DNA from: DASUAO01 sp035763745
GTDB taxonomy: Bacteria > Actinomycetota > Acidimicrobiia > IMCC26256 > PALSA-555
DNA: 64,000 nucleotides
Direction: 5' to 3'
NCBI GenBank assembly: GCA_035763745.1
Contig: DASUAO010000030.1
Span: 45,019 to 109,018 of the forward strand
Shown here: positions 17,068 through 25,551 of the stretch, in pieces
Position numbering within the stretch: the first letter of the stretch is position 1
Layout: every line of letters begins with the position of its first letter
Position numbers and translations under genes: made by a program
The notes under the pieces: generated by a model
Databases searched by the model: none
What the model saw: only the letters and a program-made list of their open reading frames with translations
What the model was told of the DNA's origin: nothing

Positions 17068-18981
17068 ATGACCACCGTTTCGGATGCGCTGCGTACGACG
17101 GTCGACCGACCGATCGTGCTGCGACGCCCCAATGCGACGACCGGGGCGTGGAGCTGGTTCACGACGGTCGACCACAAGAAGATCGGGATCATGTACGGCG
17201 CCGCCGCGCTGCTCTTCTTCGTCATCGGCGGCATCGAGGCGCTGCTGATCCGCCTCCAGCTGTTCCAGCCGAACGGCTCGGTGCTCACCGCCTCGCAGTA
17301 CAACGAGCTGTTCACGATGCACGGCACGACGATGGTGTTCCTCGTCGGCATGCCGATGGCGGTCGCGTTCGGGAACTACTTCGTCCCGCTCATGATCGGC
17401 GCCCGCGACGTCGCGTTCCCGCGCCTCAACGCGTTCGGGTTCTGGGTCGTGTGCGCGGGCGCGATCTTCCTCTACTCGAGCTTCATCCCCGGGATCAACG
17501 GGGTCCCGAACGGCGGGTGGTTCGGGTACACGCCGCTCACCAGCACGCCGATCAGCCAGGGCTTCCTCCCCGGCCACGGGCCCGACTTCTGGTCGGTCGG
17601 CATCATCATGCTCGGCATCGGGTCGACGACCTCCGCGATCAACTTCATCGTGACCATCCTCAACATGCGTGCGCCGGGGATGACCCTCATGCGCATGCCG
17701 GTGTTCGTCTGGATGATGCTGGTCGTGGCGTTCCTCACGGTGTTCGCGATGCCGATCATCACGGTCGCACTGATCATGGTGTTCACCGACCGCAACTTCG
17801 GGACGCTGTTCTTCGCGCCCGCCGCGGGCGGCGATCCGCTGCTGTACCAGCACCTCTTCTGGCTCTTCGGGCACCCCGAGGTGTACATCCTGATCCTGCC
17901 GGGCATGGGAATCGTCTCGGAGATCCTGCCGGTCGCGTCGCGCAAGCCCCTCTTCGGCTACGCGGTGGTGGTGTTCTCCGGGATCGCGATCGGCTTCCTC
18001 GGCTGGGGTGTGTGGGCGCACCACATGTTCACCACGGGGCTCGGCCCGGTGGCGATCTCTGCGTTTGGGCTCTCGACCATGCTCATCGCGGTGCCGACCG
18101 GCGTGAAGATCTTCAACTGGCTCGGGACGGTCTTCCGCGGGTCCGTGCGACTCACCACCGCGATGCTGTTCTCACTCGGGTTCATCGCGATGTTCACCAT
18201 CGGCGGCCTCAGCGGCGTGATGCACTCGATCGTGCCGGCCGACAGCCAGCAGACCGACACCTACTTCGTCGTCGCCCACTTCCACTACGTGCTCTTCGGC
18301 GGCCTGATCTTCGCCGTGTTCGGCGGCATGTACTACTGGCTCCCGAAGGTCTTCGGTCGGATGCTCGACGAGCGCATCGGCAAGATCAACTTCTGGACCA
18401 TGCTCGTCGGCTTCAACCTGACGTTCTTCCCGATGCACCTGCTCGGGCTCTACGGCCAGCCGCGGCGCACCTACCGCTACGACACCGGTCTCGGCTGGGA
18501 CGGCCTCAACCAGGCGGTGACCATCGGCGGGTTCGTGATCGCGGTGTCGACGCTGATCTTCGTGGTCAATGTGATCGTCTCCATCACGATGAAGCGGGGC
18601 GCGGTCGCGGGCGACGACCCGTGGGACGGCCGCTCGCTCGAGTGGTCCATCTCGTCGCCACCTCCCGAGTACAACTTCGCCGAAGTCCCCGAGGTCGAGG
18701 CCCGCGACGACTTCTGGCACCGGAAGTACACCGAGGACGACGACGGTCGCCTGCTCGCGCTCCCCAAGGGCGGAGCCTACGGTGACGACGAGCCGGCCCA
18801 CGACGGCCACGGGATCCACCTGCCCTCGCCGTCCATCTACCCGCTCGTGATGGCTTTCGGGCTCCTCCCGATCGGGTACGCCGCGGTGTACCAGAGCTGG
18901 ATCCCGCTGCTGGTCGGGCTCCTCGTGCTGCTGTTCGGCATGTACGCCTGGGGCATCGAGCCCACCACGGAAGACGGGTAG
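17068..18981 (+). CDS. ctaD: Cytochrome c oxidase subunit I with C-terminal extension
   Basis: 637 residues. Catalytic subunit reducing oxygen to water and pumping protons. Haem and copper ligands are visible: MHGTTMVFL (haem a), HPEVYILILPGMG (CuB His with its Tyr crosslink partner), WAHHMFTTG (two CuB His) and HFHYVLFGG (haem a3 and a). After the usual 12 helices there is an acidic linker, then two extra membrane helices (PSPSIYPLVMAFGLLPIGY and WIPLLVGLLVLLFGMYAWG). These resemble a small subunit IV of actinobacterial oxidases fused to the end. Confidence 0.95.
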   Translation: MTTVSDALRTTVDRPIVLRRPNATTGAWSWFTTVDHKKIGIMYGAAALLFFVIGGIEALLIRLQLFQPNGSVLTASQYNELFTMHGTTMVFLVGMPMAVAFGNYFVPLMIGARDVAFPRLNAFGFWVVCAGAIFLYSSFIPGINGVPNGGWFGYTPLTSTPISQGFLPGHGPDFWSVGIIMLGIGSTTSAINFIVTILNMRAPGMTLMRMPVFVWMMLVVAFLTVFAMPIITVALIMVFTDRNFGTLFFAPAAGGDPLLYQHLFWLFGHPEVYILILPGMGIVSEILPVASRKPLFGYAVVVFSGIAIGFLGWGVWAHHMFTTGLGPVAISAFGLSTMLIAVPTGVKIFNWLGTVFRGSVRLTTAMLFSLGFIAMFTIGGLSGVMHSIVPADSQQTDTYFVVAHFHYVLFGGLIFAVFGGMYYWLPKVFGRMLDERIGKINFWTMLVGFNLTFFPMHLLGLYGQPRRTYRYDTGLGWDGLNQAVTIGGFVIAVSTLIFVVNVIVSITMKRGAVAGDDPWDGRSLEWSISSPPPEYNFAEVPEVEARDDFWHRKYTEDDDGRLLALPKGGAYGDDEPAHDGHGIHLPSPSIYPLVMAFGLLPIGYAAVYQSWIPLLVGLLVLLFGMYAWGIEPTTEDG

Positions 18982-18989
18982 GCGAGTCG

Positions 18990-19649
18990 ATGGCGACGAT
19001 CGAGCAGACGGCGGCCGGGTCGACCCCGGCGACCACCGGCGACGACCACGCCGCGGGCGCGCACGACCCGCACGCGACCTCGACCGGGGTCACGCACACC
19101 AAGCTCGCGATGTGGATCTTCCTCGCCTCGGACTGCCTGTTCTTCGGGGCGTTCATCTCGGCCTACATGCTCTACCGCGGGCGCAACGTGGGGTCGGGGC
19201 CGACGCAACGCGACCTCTTCGACATCCCCTTCACCTCGGCGACGTCCTTCATCCTCCTCATGAGCTCGCTCACGATGGTGCTCGCGCTCGCGGCGATCCA
19301 GCGTGGCGACCACCGGCGGGTTCGGATCTGGCTGCTCGCGACCGCGTTGCTCGGAGCGACGTTCATCGGCGGCCAGGTGTTCGAGTTCACCGAGTTCACC
19401 CGCGAGGGACTGCACGTCGACACGAGCCTCTTCGGCTCGACGTTCTTCCTGCTCACCGGTTTCCACGGCGCCCACGTCACGATCGGCATCATCTGGCTGC
19501 TGTCCCTGTGGGGCATGTCGAGTCGAGGCCGGCTGCCGCAGGCCAAGGCCGAGAGCGTGGAGATCGCCGGCCTGTACTGGCACTTCGTCGACGTCGTCTG
19601 GATCGTGATCTTCACGATCATCTATCTCGTGCCCCAGCCCGGGAGTTGA
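18990..19649 (+). CDS. ctaE: Cytochrome c oxidase subunit III
   Basis: 219 residues with five hydrophobic segments, slightly shorter than seven-helix forms, as in caa3 enzymes. Diagnostic stretches are WIFLASDCLFFGAFISAY, GQVFEFTEFTREG and LTGFHGAHVTIG, the last being the conserved phospholipid-contact motif. The closing YWHFVDVVWIVIFTIIYL is also typical. Starts 8 nt after ctaD with ATG. Confidence 0.94.
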   Translation: MATIEQTAAGSTPATTGDDHAAGAHDPHATSTGVTHTKLAMWIFLASDCLFFGAFISAYMLYRGRNVGSGPTQRDLFDIPFTSATSFILLMSSLTMVLALAAIQRGDHRRVRIWLLATALLGATFIGGQVFEFTEFTREGLHVDTSLFGSTFFLLTGFHGAHVTIGIIWLLSLWGMSSRGRLPQAKAESVEIAGLYWHFVDVVWIVIFTIIYLVPQPGS

Positions 19650-19671
19650 CGCGACCAATGGAGCGGAAGCG

Positions 19672-20061
19672 ATGAGCGAAGGCACGCTCGAACGAGCCGA
19701 GGAAGACCTCCGCGCCGTCGAGCACGGCGAGTTCGGCCACGCCATGGAGCCGGCACCCGGGCTGCTGCCCGGTGAGCTGCGCCCGCACCCGTCGCCGTTC
19801 AAGTACGTGGTCATCGCGGTGGTGCTGTGCGTGGTGACCGCCGCCGAGGTCGCCGTCTCCTACCTCGAAGGCGACATCCCCGACGGGCTCATCATCACGC
19901 TGCTGATGATCATGGCGATCATGAAGTTCTGGACGGTGGCGGCCTGGTACATGCACCTCCAGACGGACAAGCCGATCTTCCGTCGGTTCTTCGTGTTGGG
20001 GATCGTCGCCGCGGTCATCCTGTACACGATCGTGCTCGCCACGTTCCACGTGTTCGCGTAA
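19672..20061 (+). CDS. Cytochrome c oxidase subunit IV family protein
   Basis: 129 residues. A polar N-terminus is followed by three hydrophobic helices, the last two spanning IMKFWTVAAWYMHLQTD, the signature of prokaryotic subunit IV (COX4_pro type). Lies 22 nt after ctaE. This separate small subunit coexists with the two-helix extension on subunit I. Confidence 0.85.
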   Translation: MSEGTLERAEEDLRAVEHGEFGHAMEPAPGLLPGELRPHPSPFKYVVIAVVLCVVTAAEVAVSYLEGDIPDGLIITLLMIMAIMKFWTVAAWYMHLQTDKPIFRRFFVLGIVAAVILYTIVLATFHVFA

Positions 20062-20072
20062 GGGTCGGATTC

Positions 20073-20930
20073 GTGTTCGGCGTCGCCGCCGGGATCCCCG
20101 CCTGGGAGCCGCAGCCCGACGTGTGGCTGCTCGTGGCTGCGCTCGCCGCGGGGTACTGGATCGCAGTCGTCCGCCTCGGGCCGCGCTTCGCCGTCCCCGG
20201 CCAGCCGGTGGTCACCCGCTTCCAGGTGGCGTGCTGGTCCCTCGGAGTGTTCGCGACCTGGCTCGTCGCCGACTGGCCCGTACACGTGGTCGCCGAGCAG
20301 ATGAACTACAGCGTCCACATGGTGCAGCACCTCACGTTCGCGATGGTCGCGGCGCCCCTGCTGCTCCTGGGGACACCGGCGTGGCTCGCCCGTTGGATCG
20401 TGCGGCCCACCTCGAGGACGTTCCGCGTGGTGCGGGCGCTCTCCCGGTTCGTGCCGGCGCTCGTCGTGTTCAACGTGGTGCTGGTCGTGACGCACTGGCC
20501 CGCACTCGTCAACGAGAGCCTGCAGTCCGGACTCGTCCATTTCGGGTTGCACGCGCTGCTCTTCGTGTCCTCGCTGATCGTGTGGATGCCGGTGCTCTCG
20601 CCGCTCCCGGAGATCCCGCGGCTCTCGACCCCGATGCGCGGCGTGTACCTGTTCTCCCAGTCGGTCGTTCCCACGGTCCCGGCGTCGTTCCTGACGTTCG
20701 GGGCGGCGCCGCTGTACCGGTTCTACGAAGGCGCGCCGCACCTCTGGGGCCTCTCGACGCTCGAGGACCAGCAGGTCGCCGGGCTGATCATGAAGATCGG
20801 CGCCGGGATGCTGCTCTGGGCGCTGATCACCGTATTCTTCTTCCGATGGGCCGCCGACGAAGAGCGTCACCAGCGGCCGACCATTCGCAAGCATCTCGAC
20901 CGCGAGCTCGCCCAACTGAGCTCGCCTTGA
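20073..20930 (+). CDS. ctaG: CtaG-like cytochrome c oxidase assembly protein (caa3 type)
   Basis: 285 residues with about seven membrane helices. QMNYSVHMVQHLTFAMVAAPLLLLGTP contains the conserved MxxHMxQH-type histidines of the caa3-CtaG family, and LVHFGLHALLFVSSLIVWMP is a second family block. Likely needed to build the copper centre. GTG 20073 is chosen because AAGGG sits 8 nt upstream; nothing conserved lies before it. It follows the oxidase subunits directly. Confidence 0.85.
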   Translation: MFGVAAGIPAWEPQPDVWLLVAALAAGYWIAVVRLGPRFAVPGQPVVTRFQVACWSLGVFATWLVADWPVHVVAEQMNYSVHMVQHLTFAMVAAPLLLLGTPAWLARWIVRPTSRTFRVVRALSRFVPALVVFNVVLVVTHWPALVNESLQSGLVHFGLHALLFVSSLIVWMPVLSPLPEIPRLSTPMRGVYLFSQSVVPTVPASFLTFGAAPLYRFYEGAPHLWGLSTLEDQQVAGLIMKIGAGMLLWALITVFFFRWAADEERHQRPTIRKHLDRELAQLSSP

Positions 20931-20952
20931 CCCAGAACCGGGAGGCCCTGAC

Positions 20953-21594
20953 GTGAGCGACGCGCCGGCACTCGAGGCAGAGACCGACCCGCGACGCGAG
21001 GCGATCTCGACGCGCGCGGTGCTGCCGTTCGCGCTTCCGGTGCTCTCCTCGATCGCGGTCGCGCTGTGGGTCCTCAACCTGTCGCGTGCGTTCATCGCCG
21101 GCGGCAAGACCGGTGCGCTCGTCATCGTGCTGATCGTGACGATTGGCATCATGGCCGGCGCCGCGATCGCGTCCGCGACGCCGCGGCTGCAGTCCTCGAC
21201 CCTGGTCCTGATCGTCTCGGCCGCGGTCGTCCTGATCGTGTCGGCCGGGTTCGTCTCGCTCGGCCCCAGCGAATCCCACGGGGAGGGCGAGGCGAGCGGC
21301 TACGTGGAGCCAACGGGTCCGGCAGTGGCCACGCTGGAGGTCGACGCCCTCCCGTCGTTGAAGTTCCAGGCCAGCGAGTTCACGACGAAGGCCGGGATCA
21401 ACGAGATCGTGTACCTCGACAAGGGCGGGACGCACACGCTGCTGTTCGAGGAGTCCGAGTTCGCGGGCTTCAAGCTCCAGGTCCCCCCGGACGACTCCGG
21501 CAAGATCGACCTCCCGGCGGGCACGTACACGATCTTCTGCGACGTCCCGGGGCACCAGGCCGCCGGGATGGAAGCGACGCTCACCGTCGAGTAG
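20953..21594 (+). CDS. Membrane-anchored cupredoxin
   Basis: 213 residues. Two to three hydrophobic helices at the N-terminus (about residues 22-100) anchor a C-terminal plastocyanin-like domain. Copper ligands fit a type 1 site: His in GGTHTLLF, then C196-x4-H201-x4-M206 in FCDVPGHQAAGM. Placed right after ctaG, it may pass electrons to the oxidase or handle copper; both are inference. Its 3' end overlaps the convergent lipid-kinase gene by 14 bp. Confidence 0.82.
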   Translation: MSDAPALEAETDPRREAISTRAVLPFALPVLSSIAVALWVLNLSRAFIAGGKTGALVIVLIVTIGIMAGAAIASATPRLQSSTLVLIVSAAVVLIVSAGFVSLGPSESHGEGEASGYVEPTGPAVATLEVDALPSLKFQASEFTTKAGINEIVYLDKGGTHTLLFEESEFAGFKLQVPPDDSGKIDLPAGTYTIFCDVPGHQAAGMEATLTVE

Positions 21595-22513
21595 TTCCGG
21601 CGGCCGTCGTCTCCGGCACGAGCACTCGGACGGCCCCGGGCACGACCTCCACGGTCGCGGGCAGCGGTCCCACCCGCTCGCCCGAGGCCCAGAGCTCCAG
21701 GCCGCTCACGTCGGCTCGATCGTCGCCCGGCGCGACCTCGACCCGCGCGCCGCGGAGCAGCTCGACCGCGTCGGCCCGGGTGTGCGTGCCCCGGAACACC
21801 GAAGGGAAGCGGGCCATCAGCTCCAGACGTGACGTCCGGCCCACGACGCAGACGTCCAGGAGTCCGTCGTCGACCTGCGCATCGGGCGCGATCCGCATTC
21901 CGCCGGCATAGCGACTGGTGTTGCCGACGGCAACGAGCCACGCGGGGCCGTGCCACTCCGTGTCGTCGGCGCGTACGCGGATCGTCTGCGCGCGGTAGGC
22001 GACGATCGTCCGGAGCATCGCAAGCACGTACAGCGGGGTGCCGGTCGCCCAGCGCACGTCGTTGGCCCAGCGGTTCGCGTCGGCGTCGAACCCGGTGTTC
22101 GCCACCGTGGTGAACCACCGGTGCGTTCCGTCGGCTGCTGTGGCACGGCCGAGGTCCACCCGGGTCAGGACGCCGGCGCCGTCGTCGAGCAGCGCGACGG
22201 CATCGAGGGGGCGGCGGTGGTCGATGCCCAGGTGACGCGCGAAGTCGTTGCCGGAACCGGTCGGCACGATCGCGAGCGGGCCGTCGGTCTCTGCGGCGAC
22301 CCCGGCGAGCGCGGCGACCGTGCCGTCACCCCCGCAGGCCACCAGACCCTCACCCCGGTCGAAGACCGCCCGGGCCACGACGTCGGCTTCGTCGGCGTCC
22401 CGGGTGAGATGGGTCACGACCCCGGCCGCGGCGAGCGCGGCGCGCAGTCGGGGCATGAGGCGCCGGGCGCGACTGCGACCGGCCCGCGGGTTCACGATCG
22501 CGGTCCAGCCCAT
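21581..22513 (-). CDS. Diacylglycerol kinase-family lipid kinase
   Basis: 310 residues. NPRAGRSRARR at the start, VACGGDGTVAALAG (GGDGT nucleotide-binding motif) and IVPTGSGNDFARHLGI are the family core. The product is probably a membrane lipid kinase for diacylglycerol or a related lipid such as a phosphatidylinositol precursor; the substrate cannot be assigned from sequence. A TACGCT box 8 nt before the ATG suggests a leaderless transcript, back to back with uppS. Confidence 0.85.
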   Translation of the reverse strand: MGWTAIVNPRAGRSRARRLMPRLRAALAAAGVVTHLTRDADEADVVARAVFDRGEGLVACGGDGTVAALAGVAAETDGPLAIVPTGSGNDFARHLGIDHRRPLDAVALLDDGAGVLTRVDLGRATAADGTHRWFTTVANTGFDADANRWANDVRWATGTPLYVLAMLRTIVAYRAQTIRVRADDTEWHGPAWLVAVGNTSRYAGGMRIAPDAQVDDGLLDVCVVGRTSRLELMARFPSVFRGTHTRADAVELLRGARVEVAPGDDRADVSGLELWASGERVGPLPATVEVVPGAVRVLVPETTAAGTTRR

Positions 22514-22521
22514 GGCCGGGG

Positions 22522-22527
22522 AGCGTA
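22522..22527 (-). promoter_or_regulatory. -10 box, leaderless, for the lipid kinase
   Basis: TACGCT on the minus strand, 8 nt before ATG 22513. Confidence 0.45.
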
Positions 22528-22568
22528 GGCCGACGTCTCCCCTCGGCGCCCTTGGCGACGCCGGGCGG

Positions 22569-22574
22569 TAGCGT
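22569..22574 (+). promoter_or_regulatory. -10 box, leaderless, for uppS
   Basis: TAGCGT, 8 nt before ATG 22583. It forms a compact divergent promoter region with the lipid kinase gene. Confidence 0.45.
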
Positions 22575-22582
22575 CACTCCCG

Positions 22583-23344
22583 ATGGGCCAGGGCACCGAA
22601 GAGATCGCGGGGATCGACCCGAGTCGGGTGCCGCGTCATGTGGCGATCGTCATGGACGGCAACGGCCGTTGGGCCCAGCGCCGCGGGCTGAAGCGGACCG
22701 AAGGCCATGCGGCGGGCGAGGAAGCGCTGTTCGACACCGTCGAGGGTGCGCTCGACGTCGGCCTGCAGTGGATGACCGTGTACGCGTTCTCCACCGAGAA
22801 CTGGCGGCGGCCGCTCGACGAGGTCCGGTTCCTGATGCGGTTCAACGAGTCGTTGCTCCTGCGCCGTCGGGACGACCTGAACGAGCGGGGGGTGCGGGTC
22901 CGTTTCATCGGACGGCGGGGCGGTCGTGTCCCGCGTCGCGTGCTGCGCCACATCGAGGACACCGAGGCGCTCACCGCGAAGAACCGGCGGATGACCCTCA
23001 CCTTCGCGTTCAACTACGGCGGACGGGCCGAGCTCGTCGACGCCGTGCGGGAGATCGCGACCCAGGCTCGGGCCCGGAAGCTCGACCCGGTGAAGATCGA
23101 CGAGCGGACGATCCGTCGCAACCTCTACGCCCCCGACATGCCGGACCCGGACATCCTCGTACGGACGTCCGGGGAGTACCGCACGTCGAACTACCTGCTC
23201 TGGGAGGCCGCGTACAGCGAGCTGGTGTTCACCGAGGTGCTGTGGCCCGACTTCCGGCGAGCGGACCTGTTCGCCGCGATCGCCGAGTTCCAGGGCCGGG
23301 ATCGCCGCTTCGGCGCGATCGATCCCACCGAGCGGGAGGACTGA
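22583..23344 (+). CDS. uppS: Isoprenyl transferase (undecaprenyl diphosphate synthase)
   Basis: 253 residues, cis-prenyltransferase making the polyprenyl carrier for cell-wall synthesis. AIVMDGNGRWAQRRG holds the catalytic Asp and P-loop. LTFAFNYGGRAELVDA, PDILVRTSGEYRTSNYLLW and the closing RDRRFG region are all conserved. Length is normal. Whether the chain length is C55 or shorter cannot be told. recO follows, but from its own leaderless-type promoter. Confidence 0.94.
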   Translation: MGQGTEEIAGIDPSRVPRHVAIVMDGNGRWAQRRGLKRTEGHAAGEEALFDTVEGALDVGLQWMTVYAFSTENWRRPLDEVRFLMRFNESLLLRRRDDLNERGVRVRFIGRRGGRVPRRVLRHIEDTEALTAKNRRMTLTFAFNYGGRAELVDAVREIATQARARKLDPVKIDERTIRRNLYAPDMPDPDILVRTSGEYRTSNYLLWEAAYSELVFTEVLWPDFRRADLFAAIAEFQGRDRRFGAIDPTERED

Positions 23345-23408
23345 GACATCCCGCCTGATTGCGGACCGGGCCGATCGCAGACCGGGCCGCGAATCACACG
23401 CGTGGCAG

Positions 23409-23414
23409 TACACT
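23409..23414 (+). promoter_or_regulatory. -10 box, leaderless, for recO
   Basis: TACACT, 7 nt before GTG 23422. It supports that start over the upstream in-frame ATG at 23359. Confidence 0.5.
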
Positions 23415-23421
23415 TCGCCGC

Positions 23422-24156
23422 GTGGCGCTGTACCGGGACCAGGGCGTGGTCCTGCGCACGATCAAGCTGGGGGAGACCGACCGCATCGTCTCGATGATGA
23501 CGCGCGGCAATGGGAAGGTCCGGGCCGTGGCCAAAGGGGTCCGCAAGCCGGGCAGCCGGTTCGGCGCCCGGCTGGAACCGACGACGCACCTCGCGTTCCA
23601 GTGCTACCGCGGCCGCGAGCTCGACGTGATCACCCAGGTCGAGACGATCGACGCGAACCGCGCCCTACGTGAGCACTACGGCTGTCTGACGCACGCGGTC
23701 TCGATGCTCGAGGCCGTCGATCAGGTCGCGTTGGAGCGCGAGCCCAACCACGCGCTCTATCGAATGCTCGAGCAGGCCCTCCGGACGCTGGCACGCGAAC
23801 CGTCGCCGGTCGTCAGCACCGCGTTCTTCTGGAAGCTGCTCTCGCTCGAAGGGTTCCACCCGATGCTCGAGGACTGCGCACGATGCGGACGCGACCTGGC
23901 GCTCGACGCGGCCGACACGATGGCGGTGTTCGACCTGCACGACGGCGGCACGCTCTGCGCCTCGTGCGGGGGCGCCGGCGGCCGGCGGACCTCCACCGCG
24001 GCGCTGGCGGTGGTGGCCCGGATGGTCGGGGGCCGGCTGCGGGGCGTCCTGGATGCCCCGCCGCCCCCCGAGGTCCTGCGGGAGGTCGAGCGCCTCGCCG
24101 TGGCGGCCATCGAGCACCATTCGGAGCGTCGGCTCCGCAGCGCCGCGCTCCTCTAG
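23422..24156 (+). CDS. recO: DNA repair protein RecO
   Basis: 244 residues. N-terminal OB-fold with YRDQGVVLRTIKLGETDRI and VRAVAKGVRKPGSRFG, typical of RecO. A C-terminal zinc ribbon uses CARCGRD and CASCGG. RecO anneals single strands and loads RecA with RecR in gap repair. The GTG start is fixed by the leaderless spacing. uppS-recO-glyS is a common actinobacterial neighbourhood. Confidence 0.93.
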   Translation: MALYRDQGVVLRTIKLGETDRIVSMMTRGNGKVRAVAKGVRKPGSRFGARLEPTTHLAFQCYRGRELDVITQVETIDANRALREHYGCLTHAVSMLEAVDQVALEREPNHALYRMLEQALRTLAREPSPVVSTAFFWKLLSLEGFHPMLEDCARCGRDLALDAADTMAVFDLHDGGTLCASCGGAGGRRTSTAALAVVARMVGGRLRGVLDAPPPPEVLREVERLAVAAIEHHSERRLRSAALL

Positions 24157-24204
24157 CCGGGGTCTGGCACGCCCCACGAGAGAAGCCCCTCGAAGGCCCC
24201 CGGG

Positions 24205-24210
24205 TACCAT
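24205..24210 (+). promoter_or_regulatory. Candidate -10 box for glyS
   Basis: TACCAT, 12 nt before ATG 24223, which would leave a leader of only about 6 nt. Confidence 0.35.
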
Positions 24211-24222
24211 CGACGCCTACCT

Positions 24223-25551
24223 ATGGGTGCTCCGGACACGATGGATCGCGTCGTCAACCTCTGCAAGCGGCGCGGGTTGGTGTTCCCGTCGAGCGAGATC
24301 TACGGCGGCTTCCGATCGACGTGGGACTACGGGCCGCTGGGCGTGCTCTTGAAGCGCAACGTCAAGAACGCCTGGTGGCGTTCGATGGTCCAGATGCGCG
24401 ACGACGTCGTCGGTCTGGACGCGGCGATCCTCATGGCACCGAAGGTCTGGGAGGCGAGCGGCCACCTCGCCACCTTCAGCGACCCGCTCGTCGACTGCCG
24501 CTCCTGCAAGGAGCGCTTCCGCGCCGACCACCTCCCCGAGTCCGGCGCGTGCCCGAACTGCGGGAACAAGGACTCCTTCACCGAGGCCCGCCACTTCAAC
24601 CTCATGTTCAAGACGTTCGTCGGTCCGGTGGAGGACGACGCGTCCGTCGCCTACCTGCGCCCGGAGACCGCCCAGGGCATCTTCGTGAACTTCGCCAACG
24701 TCCAGACGACGTCGCGGAAGAAGCCGCCGTTCGGGATCGCCCAGATCGGCAAGTCGTTCCGCAACGAGATCACGCCGGGGAACTTCATCTTCCGTACGCG
24801 TGAGTTCGAGCAGATGGAGATGGAGTACTTCGTCCCGCCGGCCGACGCCGAGCGGTGGTACGAGTACTGGTGCCAGGAACGCTTCCGCTGGTTCGTCGAC
24901 CTGGGCGTCCCCGAGGCCAAGCTCCGGCTGCGGCCCCACGAGACCGACGAGCTCTCCCACTACTCGGCGGGCACGTCCGACATCGAGTTCGAGTTCCCGT
25001 GGGGCTGGGGTGAGCTCGAGGGCATCGCGAACCGCACCGACTTCGACCTCAAGGCGCACGCCGAGCACTCTGGCCAGGACCTGTCGTTCTTCGACCAGGA
25101 GCACGACACGCGCTACGTCCCGTACGTCATCGAGCCGGCGCTCGGTGCCGACCGGGCGACGCTCGCCTTCCTCCTCGGGGCGTACGCCGAAGAGGAGGTA
25201 CCGAACGGGAAGGGCGGGACCGAGAAGCGGACCGTGCTGCGGCTGGACTCTCGTCTCGCGCCCACCACGGTCGCGGTGCTCCCGCTGTCGCGCAACGAGG
25301 CGCTCACACCCGTGGCCGAGAAGGTGGCGGCGGCGCTGCGGGGCAGCTACATGATCGACGTCGACACCGCTGGTTCGATCGGTCGGCGCTACCGTCGTCA
25401 GGACGAGGTCGGGACCCCGCTGTGCGTCACGGTCGATTTCGACACGATCGATGACGCGGCGGTCACCGTCCGCGACAGGGACACGATGCAACAGGAGCGC
25501 ATCGGCATCGATGCGCTCCTCGGCTACCTCCAGGAGCGATTGGGTTGGTGA
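24223..25551 (+). CDS. glyS: Glycine--tRNA ligase (single-chain, dimeric type)
   Basis: 442 residues, class II synthetase. FPSSEIYGGFRSTWDYGPLG is the start of the catalytic domain. A zinc-like CRSC...CPNCG insertion follows, then LRPETAQGIFVNF (motif 2 region) and the C-terminal anticodon-binding domain with VAVLPLSRN. The glycine-specific ETDELSHYSAGTSDIEF stretch is present. This is the single-polypeptide bacterial/eukaryal type, not the alpha2-beta2 enzyme. ATG 24241 is an alternative start. The stop overlaps the next gene. Confidence 0.94.
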   Translation: MGAPDTMDRVVNLCKRRGLVFPSSEIYGGFRSTWDYGPLGVLLKRNVKNAWWRSMVQMRDDVVGLDAAILMAPKVWEASGHLATFSDPLVDCRSCKERFRADHLPESGACPNCGNKDSFTEARHFNLMFKTFVGPVEDDASVAYLRPETAQGIFVNFANVQTTSRKKPPFGIAQIGKSFRNEITPGNFIFRTREFEQMEMEYFVPPADAERWYEYWCQERFRWFVDLGVPEAKLRLRPHETDELSHYSAGTSDIEFEFPWGWGELEGIANRTDFDLKAHAEHSGQDLSFFDQEHDTRYVPYVIEPALGADRATLAFLLGAYAEEEVPNGKGGTEKRTVLRLDSRLAPTTVAVLPLSRNEALTPVAEKVAAALRGSYMIDVDTAGSIGRRYRRQDEVGTPLCVTVDFDTIDDAAVTVRDRDTMQQERIGIDALLGYLQERLGW

